27,770 bases of DNA from a virus, in IMG/VR virus record IMGVR_UViG_3300042868_004482, positions 1-27,770 of that record; one strand, 5' to 3'. A model generated the notes under the pieces. The model was given only the letters and a program-made list of their open reading frames with translations. It was not told where the DNA came from and made no database searches. The position numbers were made by a program, and so were the translations under genes. This document shows, in pieces, positions 7,987 through 14,516 of the stretch (positions are counted from its first letter, which is position 1; the number at the start of each line of letters is the position of its first letter).

Positions 7987-9618
7987 ATGCCAACAATAAA
8001 CGCGGGAAGCCGCGCAATAGTTACAGTTCAAGACGGTCAAGCCATTTGGGTGACAGCTACGGGCAATGCTCGCTACACCATTGGGCTACCTGTCCTATCC
8101 GCATCAACATCTATCCCGCGCAACCAAGAAACGCGCATTGGCTACTTAGGCACCACGGCGAATGTTGAGCTTATTTGTGAGAGTGGCACGCTTAGTTATC
8201 AAGACTCGCCTTCGGTGCTTGTGCCGCTTGATGCTGGTAGCTCCATTCAGGAGGTTGCTACTAATGTTAACTCGCTTAAGGACAACATTGGAGCGGTTCA
8301 AAAACTACCTCAAAGCGGCGAGCCGCCAGCGCCAAACTTTGCTGTTTACCCTGAAGCGAACAGCATTGACCCAAACACGCAAGGCTCAAGTATTTGGGGT
8401 GTCGGCTGGACTGTTTTTCCTAACAAAATAGGCGCAGTAGCAAAGCCGCTTGGGCCTGACGGAACAAACGCCGCTGAATGGCAAATCGACACAGGTTACG
8501 CTGCTGCAACTTTAAATGATGCGTCTGTTGCCACCATAACTGGCGGCTATGACCACATCAACAATCAGATTGCAGGCACTATTTCTGGCGGCGGTCATAA
8601 TTACATCCAATATAACAGCGAAGGCCACTCATTGATTGCTGGTGGCTCTTACAATTGGATTGAGGCTGGCAGGGCTACTATTGTGGCAGGCACTAACAAC
8701 AGAGTGTCTGGCGATATTTACAACACAATAGGCGGCGGCTTTACAAACAAGATTTTAGCGGGTGGTCACAACTTAATTGCAGGTGGTGAGTTTAACACCA
8801 TCAATAATCCGCTAAACAAGTATGTTTATGCGTTCGGTCGAAACATCAGCGTAACTGGCACAAGCAAAGACACAACAATATCTGGTCGCGCTCACACAGT
8901 TGCAAACGATGAAGGCTCGGCGATTGTTGGCGGTCAAGGTCACGATTTAAGCAGCACGCTCAAATGCGCCGCGCTTGGCGGAAATGAAATTGATTTAACA
9001 AGCGCCCAATTTTCTGGCGTGCTTGGCGGCGACGACATAACAATGACAGGCTCGCTGTATAGCGCATCTGTCGGCGGTCGTGTCAATGTGCAGACTGGGC
9101 GCAGCTCTTTCATGGCTTGCGCAGAAGAATCGAACGATAATGGCGCAAGAGGTCTTTTTACTGGCCGAAAAGCGCAGGGGCTTGGTGCTCAATTCCAAAT
9201 TACTATCGGGTGCAACCACCCGACTGTTGGCGTCACCTCTCAATCAATGAAGGTTGCGCAAGGCGTGCAGACTACTGGCGCAAACTTGAACGCACCAACT
9301 GAGCAGATGATCACCGTAGGAAATACTGGTCTTACTGTAATTTCAGGCAATGTTTATGTAATTGCAAGAAACATCACGGACAACAAGACGGCTGGATATA
9401 CGGTCAACTTTGTTGGGCAGTGGGACGGCACAACTTATTTCCTGAACGGCGGTACTGCTGACCTAGCCATGAGCGTTATCTACGCAGACGCAACAAGCAA
9501 CATCACAGCACCAACTTTAGCGTTTAGCGCTGGTCAGCTTCGGGTTAGATTCGGTGGCACAGCGTCAAAGACGGTTAATTGGTCTGCTGTTATTGATTGC
9601 TCAGTTATGAAGTTTTAA
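7987..9618 (+). CDS. repeat-rich trimeric fibre, possible head or collar fibre
   Basis: 543 residues with GGGG upstream of ATG 7987. The N-terminal 90 residues form a predicted beta domain (INAGSRAIVTVQDGQAIW) that may be the virion anchor. Residues about 180-370 hold short repeats of GG-x-x-N-x-I type (ISGGGHNYI, IAGGSYNWI, IGGGFTNKI, IAGGEFNTI), the signature of a beta-roll or solenoid like YadA-type adhesin heads. The C-terminal 150 residues look like a terminal beta domain. Its position between gp4 and gp10 homologues is not that of a P22 gene, suggesting an insertion. Head fibre, collar appendage or secondary receptor-binding protein are all possible. Confidence 0.75.
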   Translation: MPTINAGSRAIVTVQDGQAIWVTATGNARYTIGLPVLSASTSIPRNQETRIGYLGTTANVELICESGTLSYQDSPSVLVPLDAGSSIQEVATNVNSLKDNIGAVQKLPQSGEPPAPNFAVYPEANSIDPNTQGSSIWGVGWTVFPNKIGAVAKPLGPDGTNAAEWQIDTGYAAATLNDASVATITGGYDHINNQIAGTISGGGHNYIQYNSEGHSLIAGGSYNWIEAGRATIVAGTNNRVSGDIYNTIGGGFTNKILAGGHNLIAGGEFNTINNPLNKYVYAFGRNISVTGTSKDTTISGRAHTVANDEGSAIVGGQGHDLSSTLKCAALGGNEIDLTSAQFSGVLGGDDITMTGSLYSASVGGRVNVQTGRSSFMACAEESNDNGARGLFTGRKAQGLGAQFQITIGCNHPTVGVTSQSMKVAQGVQTTGANLNAPTEQMITVGNTGLTVISGNVYVIARNITDNKTAGYTVNFVGQWDGTTYFLNGGTADLAMSVIYADATSNITAPTLAFSAGQLRVRFGGTASKTVNWSAVIDCSVMKF

Positions 9619-9635
9619 AGGCTTCCAACCAACAC

Positions 9636-9664
9636 TTGCCAATCCCAACCATCTAGGCTAGGAT
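9636..9664 (+). promoter_or_regulatory. sigma70-type promoter for the intergenic RNA
   Basis: TTGCCA (9636-9641, 5 of 6 consensus) and TAGGAT (9659-9664, 4 of 6) are 17 bp apart. The expected start, 7 nt after the -10, is about 9671, the first base of a perfect hairpin. CAATCC (9640-9645) and GGATTG (9661-9666) followed by TTTT could also act as a weak terminator for the fibre gene, overlapping the promoter. Confidence 0.5.
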
Positions 9665-9670
9665 TGTTTT

Positions 9671-9887
9671 ATCAGAAGGGGTTCTGATGCAACTTACCAC
9701 GCTTGGCCACAATGGCAGATAACACGACCTAGAGCAGCAGACTCCATCTGCTTTTGTGCCTAACGTGTTTGAAATTGTGGCAGTCATAGGTTTACGGCTT
9801 GTCCGGTTTCCCTATTTCCGCAAGTGGCTGATACTTGCGACGACGAATCAGCGAGAGATTGCCACCTTAGCGGGTGGCTTTTTCTTT
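9671..9887 (+). ncRNA. candidate structured noncoding RNA with an H-type pseudoknot
   Basis: The gene-free interval contains these perfect complements. Hairpin ATCAGAA/TTCTGAT (9671-9688, GGGG loop). GCCACAAT (9706-9713) with ATTGTGGC (9774-9781), enclosing AACACG (9721-9726) with CGTGTT (9764-9769), enclosing AGCAGA (9736-9741) with TCTGCT (9747-9752). ATAGG (9786-9790) with CCTAT (9811-9815) around CGG/CCG. A pseudoknot: stem 1 CGCAAG (9819-9824)/CTTGCG (9834-9839), and loop bases GCTGAT (9827-9832) pairing with ATCAGC (9847-9852). A terminator follows. I recognise no known RNA family. Caution: a frame broken by TAA 9720 is otherwise open from ATG 9687 to 9905, so a decayed gene or an 11-codon leader peptide (9687-9722) is an alternative. 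Confidence 0.55.
9861..9887 (+). terminator. strong intrinsic terminator ending the intergenic RNA
   Basis: GCCACC (9861-9866) pairs with GGTGGC (9873-9878) around a 6-nt loop, followed by TTTTTCTTTT. Its 5' arm (TGCCAC 9860-9865) can alternatively pair with GTGGCA at 9777-9782, so terminator formation could be conditional. Confidence 0.85.
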
Positions 9888-9930
9888 TGTGAGAAGCTAA
9901 ACTAAAAATCCCAACGACAGGAGCAAACAC

Positions 9931-10005
9931 ATGGCATCACCAACCCAGAAGCCGCGCCCGCCAAAAGACGGAAAGCCAGAACCAACCAAGAAAGGCAAGA
10001 AGTGA
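9931..10005 (+). CDS. basic proline/lysine-rich peptide, 24 aa
   Basis: ATG 9931 is preceded by ACAGGAGC, a near-perfect ribosome-binding site. The peptide starts MASPTQKPRPPKDGKPEP and ends TKKGKK, is strongly basic and has no hydrophobic residue beyond Ala. Its stop (10003-10005) overlaps the GTG start of the membrane protein at 10002 (GTGA), so it may couple translation of that gene, bind nucleic acid, or simply act as a leader. The strong start signal and the overlap are the evidence for expression. Confidence 0.6.
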   Translation: MASPTQKPRPPKDGKPEPTKKGKK

Positions 10006-10433
10006 ACACTATTGATGCGGTGCTGCTATTTTTGTGGTGCCTGCTGATTTTAAGAAACACAGCGGCTTTATTGCCGCTTTTTATACTGTCACTTGATATT
10101 TTTATGATAAATATTTTTGATACGGATTTCCCACGCTATTGTGTAATAGCATTAGTTTACCTCGAGGCCGCCAAGTTAAATATACATATACCCGCAAAAC
10201 TACGCTATGCTTTTTTAAGCTTCGCGTGCCTTTATTGGGTATCGGCTTTCGATGAAATGCTTTACAATCATGTGGATACATATCAAGGGCATTTTTACGC
10301 TGTCATGCCTTACCTAGTGATAGCACTGAACGCCTACATTGCCGCGGTGCTTCTATTGGATGGAGGGCGTACACTTGTTGGATTTCTTGGCAGATGGCGC
10401 AGCTCTGTTATTAATCGCATTACTTGGTTATAA
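10002..10433 (+). CDS. multi-span membrane protein, 143 aa
   Basis: Starts at GTG 10002 in a GTGA overlap with the 24-residue peptide. Hydrophobic segments lie at about residues 5-38 (IDAVLLFLWCLLILRN then LLPLFILSLDIFMI), 45-60, 66-82 and 98-127, suggesting four or more transmembrane helices, and the protein ends basic (FLGRWRSSVINRITWL). No family is recognised. Multi-span membrane proteins are unusual inside a P22-type virion cluster. A role in envelope modification, exclusion or lysis timing is possible but unproven. Confidence 0.7.
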   Translation: MNTIDAVLLFLWCLLILRNTAALLPLFILSLDIFMINIFDTDFPRYCVIALVYLEAAKLNIHIPAKLRYAFLSFACLYWVSAFDEMLYNHVDTYQGHFYAVMPYLVIALNAYIAAVLLLDGGRTLVGFLGRWRSSVINRITWL

Positions 10434-10530
10434 TTCGTTTACCAAGGTCAGAAACATAGTCAAACAGAATGATCAGCAGAAACGACTTAGCGAACGCAAT
10501 AACAGAGTACAGTCAAACTCTGACAAGTAA
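10375..10530 (+). CDS. small membrane protein with basic coiled tail, 51 aa
   Basis: The best start is TTG 10375, seven nt after GGAGGG (10362-10367); ATG 10360 in the same frame would add five residues. One transmembrane helix (LADGAALLLIALLGYNSF) is followed by a charged helical tail (KVRNIVKQNDQQKRLSERNN). It overlaps the genes on both sides in other frames. The arrangement of one span plus a soluble helix recalls spanin- or holin-accessory proteins, but no family can be named. Confidence 0.55.
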   Translation: MLDFLADGAALLLIALLGYNSFTKVRNIVKQNDQQKRLSERNNRVQSNSDK

Positions 10531-10726
10531 ATTCATAGCCGTTGCTGGTGGCACTTCTGCCATATCGCATACTCCAGCAGGCGACTACATTAGAAGCGCT
10601 GTTGAATGGTGGCAAGGGTGGCCGTGGATGGAAACATTATCCTATGTTGCGATTGTGCTGTTAATTATTGAGCGAGGTTTTATTGTGTGGGCGTGGTATC
10701 GCAAACACAAAAGAGGTGAGATTTAA
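10469..10726 (+). CDS. small membrane protein, possible second holin, 85 aa
   Basis: ATG 10469 lies inside the preceding gene, and its stop overlaps the gp10 start (TAATG at 10724-10728). Residues 8-38 are mildly amphipathic, and a strong transmembrane helix lies at about 55-74 (LSYVAIVLLIIERGFIVWAW), ending in a basic tail (YRKHKRGEI). Size and tail charge fit a holin-like protein. However, the lysis cassette at 21855 already has a better holin, so this is only a suggestion. Confidence 0.6.
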   Translation: MISRNDLANAITEYSQTLTSKFIAVAGGTSAISHTPAGDYIRSAVEWWQGWPWMETLSYVAIVLLIIERGFIVWAWYRKHKRGEI

Positions 10727-12132
10727 TGCCTACTATCCAACTACCTCTTATTGCAGGAAAAGCCGTTGACCAGTCAGCGGATTACCGCGACTTTCTACCT
10801 GTCAACATGATTCCTATTCCTGAAGCCGCCCCGAATGCTCAAGGTTACTTTACTAATCACCCAGGCTTAACACTGAAAACAACGCTTAGCGGCGGCGTTT
10901 CAAGTGGTGGCATCTATAACGCGCAGGATGGTACGCTATACCGCTTAATTGGCAACAAGCTACATGGCAATAACATTGAGCTTGCAACCATTCCTGTAAG
11001 CGGTAGAGCTAGTTTTTCCTACTCGCCAAACTCGACAGCCTTTGCATTGAATGGTAAGGCGTATTACTGGAATGGCACCGCGTTAGCTGAGTTTAAAAAC
11101 TGGCAGACTGGTGAAAACGCTCTTGGTATCACCAATTATCAAATCGACGGCATCATAGACGGCACGCGCAATCTAGGGCGTTACATCTGGCTTACTCCTA
11201 AGTCATTCATCGTTACCGACTTATCAAACGAGCAGCGCCCAGACTTTGTTGCGCCTATCTACTCTGCGGAGTCTGACCCTGACGACAACGTTGCTGTCAT
11301 TGATTGGGCTGATTTTGTTGTTGTGCTTGGTCGTAACTCTACTGAGTTCTTCAGGCTGACTGGAGATCCAGATTTAATCTATACGCCGCAGCGCAGCCTT
11401 GTCGTTCAGTTCGGCTGCATCAGCACGCATGCCAAGTGCAAATTCGCTGGCGGCATTGCTGTTGTAGGCTCTGCGCGTAACGAGCCGCCATCTATTGCAC
11501 TGTTATCGGGTCAAGGCGTGCAGAAGCTATCAACGCCAGAAATCGACAAGGTGCTGCAATCGTACAACGACAGCACACTGCAAAACACTGTACTGGAGAC
11601 GGCAGTGTGGCGCGGCGTCAACTTGCTTTATGTCCACTTGCCACTAGAAACTCTAGTCTATGTCGCTCAATCGCAAACGTGGATTAAATTGAAATCAGGC
11701 TTAGGCTCTGCGCGATGGGTTGGCATCGACATCATCTATAACGCAGCTACAGGTCAAACAGAAGTCGGCGATAAGCGCGGCGGCACCATTGGCACGCTAT
11801 CAAGAGCGATGAGCCAATACAGTGAAGCGCAAGAGTTTTACCTGCAAACGCCACTCGTTAAAGTAGGCAAGGCTTCCCTGTATGATTTAACTCTTGACAC
11901 TGTTTCAGGCTTTGGCTCTGAGCAGGCTTTGCTAGGTATTAGCGCCACTGAAAACGGCTACACGTACAGCAAAGAGCAAACCGTCATGCTGACCAAGCCG
12001 CAAGAATACACAAGCTACCCAATCATCAGCAGAGTTGGTGGCACTAGAGATAAAATCGGCTTTAGGCTGCGCGGTGTTAGCTCTGAAGCTGCCAATATTA
12101 GCGGATTTACAGTGAGGGCTGAAAATGCCTGA
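10726..12132 (+). CDS. P22 gp10-like packaged-DNA stabilisation protein
   Basis: 468 residues, matching P22 gp10 (472 aa) from end to end by eye. The N-terminus (ADYRDFLPVNMIPIPEAAPN against P22 ADYIDYLPVNM) matches, as do the GRYIW, FFRLTGDPDLIYTPQRSLVVQ, VYVAQSQTWIKLKSG and C-terminal RVGGTRDKIGFRLRG segments. gp10 binds below gp4 in the tail and, with the needle, closes the portal channel. Translation is coupled to the upstream membrane protein through TAATG. The stop overlaps the next start. Confidence 0.92.
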   Translation: MPTIQLPLIAGKAVDQSADYRDFLPVNMIPIPEAAPNAQGYFTNHPGLTLKTTLSGGVSSGGIYNAQDGTLYRLIGNKLHGNNIELATIPVSGRASFSYSPNSTAFALNGKAYYWNGTALAEFKNWQTGENALGITNYQIDGIIDGTRNLGRYIWLTPKSFIVTDLSNEQRPDFVAPIYSAESDPDDNVAVIDWADFVVVLGRNSTEFFRLTGDPDLIYTPQRSLVVQFGCISTHAKCKFAGGIAVVGSARNEPPSIALLSGQGVQKLSTPEIDKVLQSYNDSTLQNTVLETAVWRGVNLLYVHLPLETLVYVAQSQTWIKLKSGLGSARWVGIDIIYNAATGQTEVGDKRGGTIGTLSRAMSQYSEAQEFYLQTPLVKVGKASLYDLTLDTVSGFGSEQALLGISATENGYTYSKEQTVMLTKPQEYTSYPIISRVGGTRDKIGFRLRGVSSEAANISGFTVRAENA

Positions 12133-12334
12133 TGCAAGATTGAAAAAGCCACTACAGCTATCGCAGCAGACTCCGCGTGACATTTTGCCAAAGGAGTGGG
12201 CTGATTCATTGAAGCTTGACTACCTTTCAGGCAATGAAGCGCTGACAGAGATAGCTGCAAAAGTTGACCTGATAGGTAAGGCTGTTTATGACTTACAAGT
12301 AGCGGTGGAGGCTATACAAGATGCTTTACCGTGA
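12125..12334 (+). CDS. short protein resembling the N-terminus of the P22 tail needle
   Basis: A 69-residue protein directly after gp10, the P22 gp26 position. By eye it parallels the first 60 residues of gp26. KKPLQLSQQ matches NNPVIQATR, ILPKEWADSLKLDYL matches ILPRNVFSQSYLLYV, and EIAAKVDLIGKAVYDLQ matches NVAGKANEAGQGAYDAQ. In P22 this region inserts into gp10 and plugs the portal. The long trimeric coiled-coil shaft and tip (gp26 is 233 aa) are absent. If homologous, this is a plug without a needle. Similarity is modest and the comparison is from memory. Confidence 0.55.
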   Translation: MPDARLKKPLQLSQQTPRDILPKEWADSLKLDYLSGNEALTEIAAKVDLIGKAVYDLQVAVEAIQDALP

Positions 12335-12788
12335 AGAAATAAGGCAGGCTTTGTTTAGCTTCTTTGGTGAGGTGTATCAGGGCAATCAGTCTGCCATCAT
12401 GCTGGCTGTAACGCTGTTTGACATATCGCAGGCATGGGATGACTTAGTAGACGGCGACAGCATTAGCGCAGATGAAATCAATCAGTGTTTTATGAATTGC
12501 TTGGTTGTTTTACCAACCAACCCAATGGCGCAAGCAATGCCAGAACTACCGCATCACATATACAACGTCTTTCTGAGATGGCGCGACGCTACTTGGCTAG
12601 AGAGCAACGAGCCAACCGACGACAATCTAAATAAATGCTACATGCTACGCGCTGGCTTTTACGATATTTTTGTGCTAATTGCTGCTAAACTATACGGCGA
12701 TGACTATGCGCGGCGTGTTGGTCCGTCAATCAGAAAGTTTTACGGCGAAAAGCTGAACGAATACAAGCAGGAGTTTCAACATGGCTGA
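12321..12788 (+). CDS. virion-region protein in the P22 gp14 position, 155 aa
   Basis: ATG 12321 overlaps the preceding gene by 14 bp, and the stop overlaps the following gp7-like gene. It is mostly helical, with a conserved-looking middle (PMAQAMPELPHHIYNVFLRWRD is typical of its hydrophobic/Trp pattern) and a C-terminal KFYGEKLNEYKQEF helix. Position between the needle and gp7 genes matches P22 gene 14, whose product aids head assembly, but I cannot see clear sequence similarity to it. Confidence 0.6.
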   Translation: MLYREEIRQALFSFFGEVYQGNQSAIMLAVTLFDISQAWDDLVDGDSISADEINQCFMNCLVVLPTNPMAQAMPELPHHIYNVFLRWRDATWLESNEPTDDNLNKCYMLRAGFYDIFVLIAAKLYGDDYARRVGPSIRKFYGEKLNEYKQEFQHG

Positions 12789-13413
12789 TCCAATTACAGC
12801 AGGCATTGCTGGCGGCACGCAACTGGTAGGCGGATTGATAGGCGCTAAGGGTGCATCAAAAGCCGCACGCGCAGAAGAGCAAGCGGCACGCGATGCCATT
12901 GCGTTGCAGAGAGAGTCGCGCGACTTGTCAATGGCTAACCTTCGACCATTCATGGAGACTGGCGCAGGAGGCTTGCAGGGCTTGCAAACTCTAGCAAACA
13001 CACAGCTAGACCCTGACCAGTTTTACAACGATTACTTCAAGTCGAACGAGTACAACCAACTTGCTGAGCAAGGGCGCAGAAACGTCTTAGCTGGCAGCGA
13101 GGCGACAGGCGGATTAAAAACCACATCAACCGCTAACATGCTAGGCTCAATCGCGCCACAGCTTGCGCAGTCAGCCTTCGCACGTCAACAAGCTTTGCAG
13201 GACGCTAACTACAATCGGCAAATTGGGCTTGTAAACGTCGGATTGAACGCAGCAGGCGGCACCAATGCAGCAGTCGGCACAGCGGCTACCAACATGGGCA
13301 ACTTAACCATGCAGCAAGGTCAGGCGCGTGCTGGTCGATTAGCTGCACCATATCAAGCCGCATCTGGCTTGCTTGCTAACTTGTCAGGTCAATACATGGG
13401 CGGTGGCTTCTAA
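12781..13413 (+). CDS. gp7-like DNA ejection protein
   Basis: 210 residues, close to P22 gp7 (229 aa). The N-terminus is Gly/Ala-rich and hydrophobic (ITAGIAGGTQLVGGLIGAKG), followed by an Ala/Glu helix (KAARAEEQAARDAIALQ) and the LRPFMETGAGGLQGL motif common in ejected internal proteins of short-tailed phages. The rest is rich in Gln, Asn and Ala. Such proteins leave the head first and help form the conduit across the envelope. The gene overlaps both neighbours. Confidence 0.82.
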   Translation: MADPITAGIAGGTQLVGGLIGAKGASKAARAEEQAARDAIALQRESRDLSMANLRPFMETGAGGLQGLQTLANTQLDPDQFYNDYFKSNEYNQLAEQGRRNVLAGSEATGGLKTTSTANMLGSIAPQLAQSAFARQQALQDANYNRQIGLVNVGLNAAGGTNAAVGTAATNMGNLTMQQGQARAGRLAAPYQAASGLLANLSGQYMGGGF

Positions 13414-14516
13414 TGGCAATTAACTACTTTGAAAATCTAGGCTTTGGCAACTTCGGTGAGCGCCAACAGGCAGCAGCGCAAAATGCTCAAGCCATGCGCG
13501 GCAACGAGCAAGCCATGCAGATGAATGACCAAGCCTACAAGATGAACGAAAGCAACATGCAGCGCCAAGTGAAAGCTGACGAGCAAGCAATGCTGAAGTT
13601 CCAGAACGACCAACAAAAACAACGCGCTGCTCAAGGTGCAGGCGCATTCTATCAGCGGTTGCAGGCTGGCGACACTCAAGGCGCATTGCAGATTGCTTCG
13701 CAGTATGAGGAAGATATCAACGGACTAGGCGATCCAACTTTCACTACGCAAAGCGTTGCTGAGCTAATGAAAACACCGCAAGGCGTCGAGCAGCTCAAGC
13801 AAATGTCTCTAGGCATGGTTCAGATGGCTGCTGGTCCAGACCAGTTTGCTAGGTTTACTGCGGAGCAGGCTAAGCCGATGGAGCCAGCGAAACCAGCTTC
13901 ATATCAGCAAGGTTCTGGAGATCTGGCTGGTTACGTTTTCAATCCAGAAACTGGCGAATATAAGGCCGCGACAAACGTATTGCAAAAAATAGAGTCAGCA
14001 AGAGCTGCAAAACAAGGCGGCGAAGAAGTTGGGATTAAAGACGTAGCAAGCCTAAATAAAGACATTACAGCTTTAGTAAAAGACACCGACATGATTTACC
14101 GCACAAGCAAAGACATTACAAAGCTCAAGAAGTTAGGAGGCGGACCCGCCTCTATTTCTATTGTTTATAAGTTTATGAAATCATTGGACCCAACATCTGT
14201 GGTTCGGGAAGGCGAATTCGCCACGGCTGCAAACGCTGGCGGCATACCGGAAAACGTACTCAACGTATACAACAGATTGATTGAAGGTGAGAGGCTTCCA
14301 GAGAAAGTAATTGAAGACTTTGAGATTGCAGCAGCGGAATTAGCCAACAGCTCAATAGATGCAACAAGCTCGGCTGTTGATGGATACTTAGAAACATTCG
14401 ACACAAGATTGCCTCCACGACTGAAAGAAAGCCTGAAAGGCAGGGTTCCGCAGCGTATAGAGATTGGAAAGAAAGACAGAAAAGAGGAAGACATTATGAA
14501 GGAGTACGACTTATGA
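13413..14516 (+). CDS. gp20-like DNA ejection protein
   Basis: 367 residues in the gp20 position. The N-terminal 80 residues are a Gln/Asn/Met-rich helix (ERQQAAAQNAQAMRGNEQ), followed by a helical domain and a C-terminal domain with SIVYKFMKSLDPTSVVREGE and NAGGIPENVLNVYNRL, a segment found in many phage structural or ejection proteins. It would be packed in the head and ejected with the DNA. Starts one base after the gp7 stop begins and overlaps the next start (ATGA at 14513). Confidence 0.78.
   Translation: MAINYFENLGFGNFGERQQAAAQNAQAMRGNEQAMQMNDQAYKMNESNMQRQVKADEQAMLKFQNDQQKQRAAQGAGAFYQRLQAGDTQGALQIASQYEEDINGLGDPTFTTQSVAELMKTPQGVEQLKQMSLGMVQMAAGPDQFARFTAEQAKPMEPAKPASYQQGSGDLAGYVFNPETGEYKAATNVLQKIESARAAKQGGEEVGIKDVASLNKDITALVKDTDMIYRTSKDITKLKKLGGGPASISIVYKFMKSLDPTSVVREGEFATAANAGGIPENVLNVYNRLIEGERLPEKVIEDFEIAAAELANSSIDATSSAVDGYLETFDTRLPPRLKESLKGRVPQRIEIGKKDRKEEDIMKEYDL

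Noticed and set aside
9640-9670. Firm terminator for the fibre gene
   Set aside because: CAATCC/GGATTG with TTTT could terminate, but the 15-nt loop is long and the same bases fit a promoter better; mentioned only inside the promoter entry.
9680-9860. Hammerhead ribozyme
   Set aside because: CTGATG at 9684-9689 and CTGATA at 9828-9833 recall the core, but the required CUGAUGA and GAAA combination with proper flanking stems is absent.
9671-10005. Type III toxin-antitoxin locus (pseudoknotted RNA, terminator, downstream gene)
   Set aside because: The order fits loosely, but there are no tandem repeats of a pseudoknot unit, and the downstream genes are a 24-residue basic peptide and membrane proteins, not a ToxN-like RNase.
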